Both the position numbers and the translations under genes were made by a program. DNA of 22,248 nt, taken from positions 1-22,248 of the forward strand of contig DATKMG010000460.1 of NCBI GenBank assembly GCA_035541995.1, written 5' to 3'. Below are positions 1 through 6,970 of this stretch, one piece after another. Position 1 is the stretch's first letter. Every line of letters starts with the position of its first letter. The notes beneath the pieces were generated by a model. The model did no database searches and was not told the DNA's origin. It was given only the letters and a program-made list of their open reading frames with translations. The DNA is from DATKMG01 sp035541995. Lineage in GTDB: Bacteria > Acidobacteriota > Terriglobia > Versatilivoradales > Versatilivoraceae.

Positions 1-1152
1 CTGCAGAATCCGACATTAAGGGCTGCTGATGGCAAAGTGGCGAAGCTACGAATTGGCACAAGGCAACCGGTCGCTCAGGGAAGTTTCCAGCCCACGTTTG
101 CCGGCAACGTGGGTGGGACGCCTGTGGTCAACTTCACCTATATCGACGTCGGTGTAAATCTCGACCTGACCCCGCACGTTTTGATGAACCGGGACATCTC
201 CATGAATGTCGTGGTGGAGGTCAGCAGTATCACTGGGCAAGTGACATTTGGAGGGGGTACTAGCGGGACGGTTCAACAACCGATATTAGGACAGAGGCAT
301 ATCGAGCACGATTTGCGATTGAAAGAGGGCGAGTCTAGCATCATTGGAGGAATAATTAGCTCCTCAGATACCGTCACAAATACAGGGTACCCAGGCTTGC
401 TTAAAGTCCCTATTTTGCGCTACTTCTTTTCAACTGAAAACAAGGAAAGACAAGAGGGGGAAATTGTCGTTGTGATTACCCCCCATATTATCCGGCTTCC
501 TGAATACAACCCGGATGATTTCGGCGCCATAGCCATTATCGGAGCGGGAAACAGCCCTCGCTTGATCGGTCGACCCGTTCAATTGACCGGAGATAATCCT
601 CCCGTAAGCAAGGGGGTGGCACCTGCTAGCCCAACCCCCGCAAGCTCTCCAGCAGCCGGTCAGGCTTTGCCTCCCCCCCCCGCGACTTCACAACCACAGG
701 TAGCAGAATCAACTGCCGCACCGCAGGCTGCACCCAGGCTGGCTCTTGTGCGATTGAACTCATCGAGTCCGGAGGTGGCGGCGGGAGCAAAGTTTGCGGT
801 TTCCGCAGCAATTGAGAATGCCCAGAATGCCTTTGCCCTTTCACTGAATCTCTCTTTCAATCCAAAGGTTTTGAAATTCGTAGAAGCTCAGAATGGTGGA
901 TTCTTGAGCAGTGACGGGGCGGTTGTGGCCATTGCTCCTCGTCCCGATAATGAGGCCGGACAAGCGGTTGTTTCAATGACGAGGCCTCCGGAGAGCGCAG
1001 GTATGAATGGACGCGGCGTCCTGCTGAATCTCATCTTTGAGGCCGTAGCAGCCGGAGTATCCCCAATCAACTTTACGCAGGCCAACATTCGGGATCCGGG
1101 CCAGGCTACGCTGCCAACCAGTTTTACGGGGACGCAGGTCACTGTAAAATAG
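1..1152 (+). CDS. gspD: Type II secretion secretin (GspD-like) C-terminal part fused to a cohesin-like domain (5' truncated)
   Basis: The frame is open from base 1 and runs through a GTG at 37, so the true start lies outside the window. The first in-frame residues (NPTLRAADGKVAKLRIGTR) already match the secretin pattern. By numbering from the GTG, residues 1-160 form the end of the secretin barrel: YIDVGVNLDLTPHV, a G-rich insertion, LKEGESSIIGGII, GYPGLLKVPILRYFF and VVVITPHIIRLPEY. A Pro/Ala/Ser-rich linker follows (about 190-235). The last 135 residues read as a cohesin-like beta sandwich (VAAGAKFAVSAAIENAQNAF, LSFNPKVLKFVEA, GRGVLLNLIFEA). Secretins form the outer-membrane exit pore of type II secretion or type IV pilus machines. 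Secretin-cohesin fusions are known in Acidobacteria. The role of the cohesin-like part is not established, and it may bind a protein partner at the outer membrane. Two pseudopilin genes downstream fit a secretion locus. Confidence 0.9.
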   Translation: MQNPTLRAADGKVAKLRIGTRQPVAQGSFQPTFAGNVGGTPVVNFTYIDVGVNLDLTPHVLMNRDISMNVVVEVSSITGQVTFGGGTSGTVQQPILGQRHIEHDLRLKEGESSIIGGIISSSDTVTNTGYPGLLKVPILRYFFSTENKERQEGEIVVVITPHIIRLPEYNPDDFGAIAIIGAGNSPRLIGRPVQLTGDNPPVSKGVAPASPTPASSPAAGQALPPPPATSQPQVAESTAAPQAAPRLALVRLNSSSPEVAAGAKFAVSAAIENAQNAFALSLNLSFNPKVLKFVEAQNGGFLSSDGAVVAIAPRPDNEAGQAVVSMTRPPESAGMNGRGVLLNLIFEAVAAGVSPINFTQANIRDPGQATLPTSFTGTQVTVK

Positions 1153-1161
1153 AGAGTGGCC

Positions 1162-1668
1162 ATGACAACCATCCGATGGTTTTGGAAAGAACCCTGGTCT
1201 GGATATCGCTCAGCTAATAGCAATAGCGGACACACTCTTGTGGAGTTGATCGCAACAGTATCCATCATCAGTATTCTGGCCATGGGTGCTTTGCCCTTGG
1301 CCCGCATCTCCATCAAGCGGCAGAAGGAGACGGAATTGCGGCATGATCTACGCGACATGCGGGAAGCAATTGATCGTTACAAGGATGCAGCCGATCGCGG
1401 TTTTATTGAGGTCAAGCTCGGGACGGATGGTTATCCCCCGGACATGGAGACCCTGGTAAAGGGTGTTACACAGCTGAATACTACAGACAAGAAACTGCGT
1501 TTCCTACGGCGCGTGCCAATTGATCCTATGACCGGAAAGCCGGAATGGGGCTTGCGTTCCTCTCAGGATAGTCCGGACTCCAACAGTTACGGCGGCCAGA
1601 ATGTTTATGATGTCTACAGCAAAAGTACTGGCGAGGCCCTGGATGGAAGCAAGTACTCCGAATGGTGA
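1162..1668 (+). CDS. Type II secretion pseudopilin, GspG-like (first of a pair)
   Basis: Residues 24-45 carry a prepilin signature: cleavage after Gly in SGHTLVELIATVSIISILAMG, with the conserved Glu at +5 and a hydrophobic helix after it. The +1 residue is His rather than the usual Phe. The leader is long (about 24 residues) and basic. The rest is a soluble GspG-like domain with the conserved pattern FLRRVPIDPMTGKPEWG and a YDVYS...YSEW C-terminus. I prefer ATG 1162 over the in-frame GTG 1156 because AGAGAG lies just upstream of the ATG. The gene starts only a few bases after the secretin stop, so the two are likely cotranscribed. Pseudopilins form the periplasmic pseudopilus that drives substrate through the secretin. 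It could instead belong to a type IV pilus-like machine. The C-terminus resembles that of the pseudopilin at 1918, so the two look like duplicates. Confidence 0.88.
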   Translation: MTTIRWFWKEPWSGYRSANSNSGHTLVELIATVSIISILAMGALPLARISIKRQKETELRHDLRDMREAIDRYKDAADRGFIEVKLGTDGYPPDMETLVKGVTQLNTTDKKLRFLRRVPIDPMTGKPEWGLRSSQDSPDSNSYGGQNVYDVYSKSTGEALDGSKYSEW

Positions 1669-1825
1669 GACCGGCCGGTTGGCGAGTTTGAGCAAGATGG
1701 AATCCATGGTTTATTTATTGTCCGAGTGAATCCCCTGGAAAAGGCAGTTTTCTCAGTCAGGGGGCAGAAACTCAGCAACTGGCTGCACTCTTAACTATAG
1801 AGACTCACAGAATTTAGTGACACCG

Positions 1826-1889
1826 CCCCCTCACCCCAGTCCCTCTCCCCCCGACGGGGGAGAGGGTGACCGAAGGTCGGGTGAGGGGG
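1826..1889. repeat. Nested palindromic (hairpin) element between the pseudopilin genes
   Basis: The outer arms CCCCCTCACCC (1826-1836) and GGGTGAGGGGG (1879-1889) are perfect complements. The inner arms CCCTCTCCCCC (1841-1851) and GGGGGAGAGGG (1856-1866) enclose a 4-base loop. No T-run follows, so it is not a typical intrinsic terminator. The form suggests a REP/MITE-type dispersed element. It sits 28 bp before the GTG start of the next pseudopilin, where it could affect mRNA stability or translation. Confidence 0.8.
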
Positions 1890-1917
1890 GATATGTCACG
1901 TTGCAATTGTTCCACAC

Positions 1918-2355
1918 GTGAAACTCTTCCCTTCTTCACCATCGATATTGAGGCACCGACCTGCCAGGACCTGTCCCCGGGGCTTTACGCTGATCGAACT
2001 GATGATCGTTTTGACGATCATCTCAATCCTGGTCTCGATTGCATTGCCGATCGCCAATGCTGCGATTCTTCGGGCCAAGGAAGCCGTCCTCAAGAGCAAC
2101 CTCTATACTTTACGCAGTTTGATCGATCAATACACGGCCGACAAGTTGAAGGCTCCACAGTCGTTGGACGACCTGGTGACAGCAGGTTACCTGAGAGCTG
2201 TCCCCAGGGACCCGATTACCGGGTCCTCGCAAACCTGGGAGACGGTGACCGAAGAAGCGACCATTCTCCCTGAGCAAACTGAAACCGGGATTTACGACGT
2301 CCACAGTGGCTCAGGCGCTATCTCTTCTGAAGGAACTCCCTACAATTCCTGGTAG
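1918..2355 (+). CDS. gspG: Type II secretion major pseudopilin, GspG-like (second of a pair)
   Basis: This 145-residue protein has a textbook prepilin motif at residues 21-45 (RGFTLIELMIVLTIISILVS): cleavage after Gly22, Phe at +1 and Glu at +5. The soluble domain contains TLRSLIDQYTADK, then GYLRAVPRDPITGSSQTW and a YDVHS...YNSW end, as expected for a GspG-type pseudopilin. The only usable start in frame is GTG 1918, because an upstream stop lies at 1882-1884. No Shine-Dalgarno sequence is visible before it, and a hairpin element ends 29 bases upstream. A 249-bp spacer separates it from the first pseudopilin, so it may have its own signals or rely on readthrough. The protein would be inserted in the inner membrane and processed by a prepilin peptidase not seen in this window. 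Confidence 0.9.
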   Translation: MKLFPSSPSILRHRPARTCPRGFTLIELMIVLTIISILVSIALPIANAAILRAKEAVLKSNLYTLRSLIDQYTADKLKAPQSLDDLVTAGYLRAVPRDPITGSSQTWETVTEEATILPEQTETGIYDVHSGSGAISSEGTPYNSW

Positions 2356-2420
2356 CAAGGAACCATCGTCTGCCGGTCTTTCCGGTCACTTTCCGCGAAT
2401 CGGGGCCAACCCGCAAATCT

Positions 2421-2446
2421 CACCACCAAGTCACCAAGACACAAAG
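2421..2446. repeat. Short dispersed intergenic repeat, copy 1
   Basis: The 26-base segment starting CACCACCAAGTCACCAAG and ending GACACAAAG matches 9920-9945 at 24 of 26 positions. A related, inverted and more divergent copy lies at 2577-2606. It falls in the 273-bp gap between the pseudopilin and thiG, where I see no gene. Confidence 0.6.
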
Positions 2447-2576
2447 AGGTCAGCGCATAAATCCTGCCTGCCTGGACTCGCCGGTAATGTTATTAAGAGC
2501 CGTTGAAGCCAGACTGTATATGGGCGAAACCACAGGGGGCAGAGATGGGCCTTAGTGAATCTATACTTTCAGGCTT

Positions 2577-2606
2577 GTCTTGGTGCCTTAGTGTCTTTGT
2601 GGTGAG
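2577..2606. repeat. Short dispersed intergenic repeat, inverted divergent copy
   Basis: Read on the minus strand this begins CTCACCACAAAGACACTAAG, the same A/C-rich type as 2421-2446 in the opposite orientation. The pair could form an imperfect long-range stem in the region where transcripts from the pseudopilin locus and thiG converge. Confidence 0.4.
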
Positions 2607-2628
2607 AAATGCAGCCTAATTACCCCTC

Positions 2629-3405
2629 TCACCGGACCACCCCTTCCAGGGGGCTGCTGGCAGTAGCATAGAGTTTTTTTGGAATCCTCCCGGCCAGGTA
2701 TGCAAGGCGACCGGCTCGTGTGGCATAGTTCATGGCTTCCGCCATGGCGATCGGATCGCGAGCCAACGCAATGCCAGTATTCATTAGTACTCCATCCGCC
2801 CCCAGTTCCATTGCCAGTGCTGCATCGGAGGCAGTTCCTACGCCAGCGTCAACAATCAAAGGTACCTCGGTAATCATCTCTCGAAGGATTCGAATGTTGG
2901 CCTGATTTTGGATTCCCATCCCGGAACCTATTGGCGCACCTAGTGGCATCACCGCGGCAGCTCCTGCGTTGACCAGTCGCCGGGCCATTACCACATCGTC
3001 ATTCGTATACGGCAGGACGATGAAGCCTTCTCTGACCAGAATTTCGGTAGCCTCCAAAAGGCCGATGTTATCCGGGAAAAGAGTTTTTTCGTCCCCGATC
3101 ACTTCGAGCTTGACCCAGTCAGAAAGACCGGCTTCGCGACCAAGTCGTGCGATCCGAACCGCATCATCCACCGTATAACAGCCGGCGGTATTGGGCAGGA
3201 TAAAGCACTTTCCGGTATCAATCCAATCCAGCAAGGATTCCTTGTTTCGGTCGGAGACATTCACGCGCCTCACTGCAACCGTAATGATCTCAGCTCCAGA
3301 CTTCTCCAAAGCCTCGGCCATTTGGCGAAAAGTCTGGTATTTCCCGGTTCCAATCATTAGCCGCGAGGAAAACTCGCGAGCGGCAATCTTGAGTTTGTCG
3401 TTCAT
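2629..3405 (-). CDS. thiG: Thiazole synthase ThiG
   Basis: ThiG builds the thiazole phosphate half of thiamine from deoxyxylulose 5-phosphate, a dehydroglycine/imine donor and the ThiS thiocarboxylate, in the cytoplasm. The protein is a TIM barrel of the usual size (258 residues from ATG 3405). It carries the family motifs ITVAVRRVN (41-49), PNTAGCYTVDDAVR (71-84), the Schiff-base lysine in DWVKLEVIGD (Lys99), PYTNDD (132-137), PLGAPIGSGMGI (154-165) and IVDAGVGTASDAA (184-196). ATG 3405 is chosen over a longer frame to 3504 because GAGGAG precedes it directly and the length then fits the family. No thiS, thiF, thiE or thiH lies beside it, so the sulfur carrier must be elsewhere. It is divergent from the DUF255 gene across about 90 bp. 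Confidence 0.97.
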   Translation of the reverse strand: MNDKLKIAAREFSSRLMIGTGKYQTFRQMAEALEKSGAEIITVAVRRVNVSDRNKESLLDWIDTGKCFILPNTAGCYTVDDAVRIARLGREAGLSDWVKLEVIGDEKTLFPDNIGLLEATEILVREGFIVLPYTNDDVVMARRLVNAGAAAVMPLGAPIGSGMGIQNQANIRILREMITEVPLIVDAGVGTASDAALAMELGADGVLMNTGIALARDPIAMAEAMNYATRAGRLAYLAGRIPKKLYATASSPLEGVVR

Positions 3406-3495
3406 ACTCTCCTCATGCGATGTCAAACGCTTCAGAATCGTTCTATTGAATTTTAATGTAAATGGAGGATATTTGCGACGCGATTCATTGGCCGC

Positions 3496-5676
3496 TTGAC
3501 TCATTTCGTGCTACACGCTAAGTTTAAACTGACGTTTCATACCACGATAAGGGCTGGACCTAATACATTGATTGAAAATAGCGGGGCTACTGCCTCTTCC
3601 TCTTCGCCTAAGTTTACCAACCGCTTGATTTATGAAACCAGCCCTTATTTGAGACAGCATGCCAATAACCCCGTCGACTGGTACCCATGGGGGGCGGAAG
3701 CTCTGGAAAGAGCCAAGGAGGAGGATCGCCCAATTCTCCTCAGCATTGGCTACTCGGCCTGCCACTGGTGCCACGTCATGGAACGGGAGTCTTTTGAAAA
3801 TGAAGAAATCGCTCAAATCATGAACAGGCACTTTGTCAATATCAAGGTCGACCGTGAAGAGCGCCCCGACTTGGATACGCTTTATATGAACTTCGTGCAA
3901 ATGAGCACCGGAAGTGGCGGTTGGCCCATGACAGTGTTTTTGACTCCTGGTCAAATCCCATTTTTCGGCGGGACCTACTTTCCTCCAGACGATCGCCTGG
4001 GACGTCCCGGTTTTCCCCGCTTGTTGCTGGCCATTGCAGACGCCTACCAGAAGAAGCGAATGGAAATCGATAAACAGGGTCCCGAAATTCTGCGGAACCT
4101 TGAGAAGATGCATGGGTTGTCTTTGTCTTCCGGTTCGTTCGACAAACAAGTTTTGGACTCGGCCTATGAGAACTTGGCCAATGGTTTCGACTGGGCCAAC
4201 GGTGGATTTGGCGGAGCTCCGAAGTTCCCAGGCTCGATGAACCTTGCTTTCTGCCTTCGTTATTACCAGCGTAGCGGGAATCGCGAAGCGTTGCGATTTG
4301 TGGAACTCACGCTCGAAAACATGGGTCATGGAGGAATTTATGACCAGCTGGGGGGAGGGTTCCACCGATACTCAGTTGACGGCCATTGGCTGGTCCCTCA
4401 TTTCGAGAAGATGCTTTACGATAATGCCTTGCTCTCCAGGCTTTATCTCGAGGCTTATCAACTGACCCGAAAACCCTTCTATCGCCGGATCACGGAAGAG
4501 ATCCTTGATTATGTCACTCGAGAAATGACAAGTCCCGAGGGGGGCTTTTATTCCACTCAGGATGCAGACAGTGAAGGTGAAGAAGGTAAGTTCTTTACCT
4601 GGGAACTGGGGGAGATCAGAACTCTGCTCGGTAATAAGGATAGTGAACTGTTCTGTCGATACTATGGAGTTACCGAGAACGGAAACTTCGATGGAACCAA
4701 TATCTTGCATGTCGCCCGCTCCCTTGAAGACCTCAGCGAGGATTTTCAACAGAGCCGTGAGGAGGTAGAACAGACCCTGACCAGAAGCCGACAGAAGCTC
4801 TTTGAGGCGCGGGAAAAAAGAGTCAAGCCTCATCGCGACCAAAAAATGCTGACCTGCTGGAATGGACTCATGAACGTTAGCTTTTTAGAAGCTGCGAACG
4901 TACTCGGCCGCGATGATTACCTTTTAGTGGCGCGCCAGAATGTTCAATTCATGCTGGAGCATCTTTGCCAAGGCGAGCAAGTTCTGCGAAGCTACAAGGA
5001 CGGGCAGACTAAAATCAATGGATTTCTTGAAGATTATGCGAACCTGATTGAAGCGCTGATCGGCCTCTTTGAAGCAACCGGCGAAACACTCTGGCTGGAC
5101 CATGCCTGTCGCTTTAATGGAGAAGCGATTCGGCAATTTTGGGACTCCGCAACCAGGAGTTTCTTCCTGACCGGTTCCAATCATGAGACCCTGATCACAA
5201 GGGTTAGGGACTTCTATGACAATGCCACCCCTGCAGGTAGTTCTGTGGTGGTGACGAACCTGCTTCGCCTGGCAGTGTTGCTGCGTAGGACTGACTATCG
5301 CGAAATCGCAGAGTCCGTCCTGGAGCGAATGAGTTCGTCAATGGCTCGATTTCCTTCGGGGTTCGGTTGCCTGCTGAATGCCGCAGTTTTCTACCAGGGG
5401 CCGGTTCAAGAGATAGTGCTCGTCGGAAGTCCGGATGATTCGAGCACATCGCGTCTCGCCCAGACCATCTACCAGCAGTTTCTCCCCAATAAGGTAGTCG
5501 CGCGCTTGGATCCTTCTCGCCCAGACTCAGGACAGGCCCCCTGGCTTGAGGGTAAGACCCTCGTCCATGGAAAGCCGACTGTTTACGTCTGCCACAACTA
5601 TACTTGTCAATCCCCTACTACTGATGCCTCCGAACTGGAACATCAGCTTCAGGAGCCACGACAACCAACTGCGTGA
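3496..5676 (+). CDS. DUF255 / YyaL-type protein: thioredoxin-like plus (alpha/alpha)6 domain
   Basis: The N-terminal thioredoxin-like domain has the family hallmark NRLIYETSPYLRQHANNPVD (42-61), followed by a CxxC motif in SACHWCHVM (Cys89, Cys92) and GGWPMTVFLTP. The middle and C-terminal parts have the repeated helical-hairpin pattern of the N-acylglucosamine 2-epimerase/six-hairpin fold (GGFGGAPKFPGSMNL, GGIYDQLGGGFHRYSVD, VPHFEKMLYDNALL, DQKMLTCWNGLM). Homologues run from bacteria (YyaL) to animals (SPATA20). The biochemical activity is not well established; a redox or sugar-related role is usually proposed. The length (726 residues) is typical. The start is uncertain: TTG 3496, GTG 3508 and TTG 3568 all lack a clear Shine-Dalgarno sequence, and family similarity begins only near residue 40. 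No signal peptide is evident, so it is probably cytoplasmic. Confidence 0.92.
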   Translation: MTHFVLHAKFKLTFHTTIRAGPNTLIENSGATASSSSPKFTNRLIYETSPYLRQHANNPVDWYPWGAEALERAKEEDRPILLSIGYSACHWCHVMERESFENEEIAQIMNRHFVNIKVDREERPDLDTLYMNFVQMSTGSGGWPMTVFLTPGQIPFFGGTYFPPDDRLGRPGFPRLLLAIADAYQKKRMEIDKQGPEILRNLEKMHGLSLSSGSFDKQVLDSAYENLANGFDWANGGFGGAPKFPGSMNLAFCLRYYQRSGNREALRFVELTLENMGHGGIYDQLGGGFHRYSVDGHWLVPHFEKMLYDNALLSRLYLEAYQLTRKPFYRRITEEILDYVTREMTSPEGGFYSTQDADSEGEEGKFFTWELGEIRTLLGNKDSELFCRYYGVTENGNFDGTNILHVARSLEDLSEDFQQSREEVEQTLTRSRQKLFEAREKRVKPHRDQKMLTCWNGLMNVSFLEAANVLGRDDYLLVARQNVQFMLEHLCQGEQVLRSYKDGQTKINGFLEDYANLIEALIGLFEATGETLWLDHACRFNGEAIRQFWDSATRSFFLTGSNHETLITRVRDFYDNATPAGSSVVVTNLLRLAVLLRRTDYREIAESVLERMSSSMARFPSGFGCLLNAAVFYQGPVQEIVLVGSPDDSSTSRLAQTIYQQFLPNKVVARLDPSRPDSGQAPWLEGKTLVHGKPTVYVCHNYTCQSPTTDASELEHQLQEPRQPTA

Positions 5677-5783
5677 AAAAGTTCCTGCTTGTACTAAGGA
5701 TTTTGACAGCAGAGAAATGGGTCATCATTCGGAGCTCCGTCAGGACCCCCCTGTTTGTAGATTAAGGGCCCCTCGAAGAAACT

Positions 5784-5837
5784 AGCCGTCCGAGCGGCGC
5801 GGAATGAAGTCCCGCCGTCCGCGCCGCTCGGACGGCT
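5784..5837. repeat. Perfect 20-bp inverted repeat (hairpin)
   Basis: The left arm 5784-5803 (AGCCGTCCGAGCGGCGCGGA) is perfectly complementary to the right arm 5818-5837, with a 14-base loop. It lies 107 bp after the DUF255 stop. The stem is GC-rich but no T-run follows, so a rho-independent terminator is possible but not typical. A dispersed palindromic element is equally likely. Confidence 0.85.
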
Positions 5838-5978
5838 GGAGTTATTGAATTATGTCTGCTTTGCTACAAATATTCAGCTCCTATCGGAGCTGACTCCACT
5901 CTTTGCCGCCCCATTACGCTAGAGATTCACAAGAGTGTTTCATGACCCTTTCAAGCTCACCACCACAAATGAAAATGC

Positions 5979-6030
5979 TGGAGGGTCCCGCTTTGTCGGG
6001 GCCGCGGTCGCGACGGAGCGCGACCCTCCA
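5979..6030. repeat. Palindromic element with wobble-paired inner stem
   Basis: TGGAGGGTC (5979-5987) pairs perfectly with GACCCTCCA (6022-6030). After one mismatch, CGCTTTGTCG (5989-5998) pairs with CGACGGAGCG (6011-6020) through eight Watson-Crick and two G-U pairs, leaving a 12-base loop. Wobble pairs that keep the stem hint at folding as RNA, or at normal divergence of a dispersed repeat. Confidence 0.75.
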
Positions 6031-6167
6031 CCAAGAACCGCATCTTCATAAAAGAACTAGCTACTTCGACTGTTATGCCGGGCTATAGTTGATCAAGGAG
6101 GATAATGAAATCACACGCGGGATCGAAGGAACAACTCACTTCACCGTAACTCCCTTGAGGGGAAACA

Positions 6168-6243
6168 TGGTGGACGAGAAGGGGATCGAACCCTCGACCT
6201 CGGCGTTGCGAACGCCGCGCTCTCCCAACTGAGCTACTCGCCC
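6168..6243 (-). tRNA. tRNA-Ala (anticodon CGC)
   Basis: The reverse strand folds as a complete cloverleaf of 76 nt with encoded CCA. The acceptor GGGCGAG pairs with CTCGTCC (one G-U). The D arm is GCTC...GAGC and the anticodon stem CGGCG/CGCCG holds the loop TTCGCAA, giving anticodon CGC, which reads the Ala codon GCG. The T arm contains GGTTCGATC. The discriminator is A, followed by CCA. The anticodon assignment is read directly from the loop. Confidence 0.97.
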
Positions 6244-6259
6244 GTGGTATTACCGAGCC

Positions 6260-6289
6260 TTTGTACCATTTTGAGTCAAGTACGGTCAA
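6260..6289 (-). promoter_or_regulatory. Possible sigma70-type promoter for tRNA-Ala
   Basis: On the minus strand, TTGACC (6284-6289) matches the -35 consensus at 5 of 6 positions. It is separated by 18 bp from TACAAA (6260-6265), which matches the -10 consensus at 4 of 6. The expected transcription start would be about 10 nt before the mature tRNA. Confidence 0.45.
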
Positions 6290-6380
6290 GCCAGTTGCTT
6301 CAACGCTCTTGGACATGCGGCGGAGAAAACGAAGGGCCACTCTCAATGCAAAGGAGATTCTCCACCACCGACAGATCGGC

Positions 6381-6695
6381 TTACGGTGAGCTAGCGATGA
6401 AGGCATCATCGCCGCTGTGATCGCCGGGGACACCACCGTCGTCGATCACCGCATAGGCAATGAATGGATTGTTGCCTCCCCCCGCAGCCGAGGTCCTGGC
6501 CGCCACCGAAATCCCGCTCAGATCTCCTGTGGCAACTGAAATCAGCAGGGCCCCGGCGTAGGTCAATCCTTTAGCGCCGATCCCGGCAGTCTGGGAATCT
6601 CTGAGCTACTGGACCAGCTCCGGCCAGATCAGTTGCTGGAATGGATTGACATCGCTGGGTTCGATCCGGAGGAACCTAATCAGGGCTTTCAACAT
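6381..6695 (-). pseudogene. Interrupted ORF with in-frame amber stop; second half resembles a secreted-protein C-terminus
   Basis: ATG 6695 is preceded at 7-bp spacing by GGAGGG (6703-6708 on the plus strand). It opens a frame of 29 codons (MLKALIRFLRIEPSDVN...WPELVQ) that ends in TAG at 6606-6608. The same frame then stays open for a further 74 codons to 6381. The second part contains GLTYAGALLISVATGDLSG and NNPFIAYAVIDDGG...GDDAFIASSP. This Gly/Asp-rich pattern looks like the end of a large secreted protein of a kind common in Acidobacteria, but I cannot name a family. It is most likely a decayed fragment. A short real protein ending at the amber stop is the alternative. Confidence 0.35.
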
Positions 6696-6786
6696 TTGAA
6701 TACCCTCCTGATTCTGCCTTTGGAAGGGAGCAGCGGAGAAACATTCCCCTCACGATGACAGTTCCTATTTCATTTTCAGTCATTCA

Positions 6787-6812
6787 CTGCGCCTCCGCGT
6801 CTCTGCGCGAGA
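6787..6812. repeat. Short dispersed G/C-rich repeat (CTGCG type)
   Basis: The segment CTGCGCCTCCGCGTCTCTGC plus six bases resembles 10275-10299 (CTCTGCGTCTCTGCGCCTCT...). Both are built from the same CTCTGCG/CCTCTGCG units and both are intergenic. Confidence 0.45.
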
Positions 6813-6970
6813 ATCTGTTTTCTAACGAGTTTTTGAATACTCCCTGTTAGAGATTGGCAGGGGCGGGGTCCGTTTGTATCAGTAATCCGAGGTTTTCCTC
6901 GGCTGATGCCGGTTTGGAGGTGCGTTCTCTTCAGGTTGGGTTCCCATGGTCGTGAAAGCTCCCCGACCGG

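Larger units (their letters stand above)
5677..6167. other. Gene-free intergenic region with two palindromic elements
   Basis: I find no convincing gene here. The region holds two unrelated hairpin elements (5784-5837 and 5979-6030). A strong AAGGAGG at 6095-6101 precedes a 14-codon ORF (6105-6149), which is described as a finding only. Confidence 0.6.
6244..6970. other. Gene-poor region with a broken ORF and a short G/C-rich repeat
   Basis: Apart from the tRNA promoter, this 727-bp stretch holds the interrupted ORF at 6381-6695 (minus), a repeat-like segment at 6787-6812, and about 150 bp before the beta-barrel gene stop in which I see nothing. Confidence 0.5.

Noticed and set aside
1866..2273. 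135-codon plus-strand ORF overlapping the second pseudopilin
   Set aside because: It is a frame shadow: the GspG-like prepilin frame at 1918-2355 has clear motifs, and this one starts within the hairpin element.
2421..2606. CRISPR array or tandem repeat
   Set aside because: Only two related segments in opposite orientation are present, with no regular spacers and no cas genes anywhere in the window.
3406..3504. N-terminal extension of ThiG to 3504
   Set aside because: ATG 3405 has GAGGAG directly upstream and gives the family's normal 258 residues. The extension has no family similarity.
3511..4365. 284-codon minus-strand ORF inside the DUF255 gene
   Set aside because: It is antisense to a strongly supported gene and its translation has no domain-like character.
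5903..6088. 61-codon plus-strand ORF over the 5979 palindrome
   Set aside because: It is driven by the palindromic repeat sequence, lacks a ribosome site, and has no protein-like pattern.
6168..6243. tRNA-Ala as an integration site for a mobile island
   Set aside because: I saw no direct repeat of the tRNA 3' end and no integrase gene in the window.
6657..6667. TTCGATCC-type T-arm-like motif near 6660
   Set aside because: There is no acceptor, D or anticodon arm around it. It is a chance match to the tRNA-Ala T arm, so neither a second tRNA nor an attachment-site duplicate is supported.
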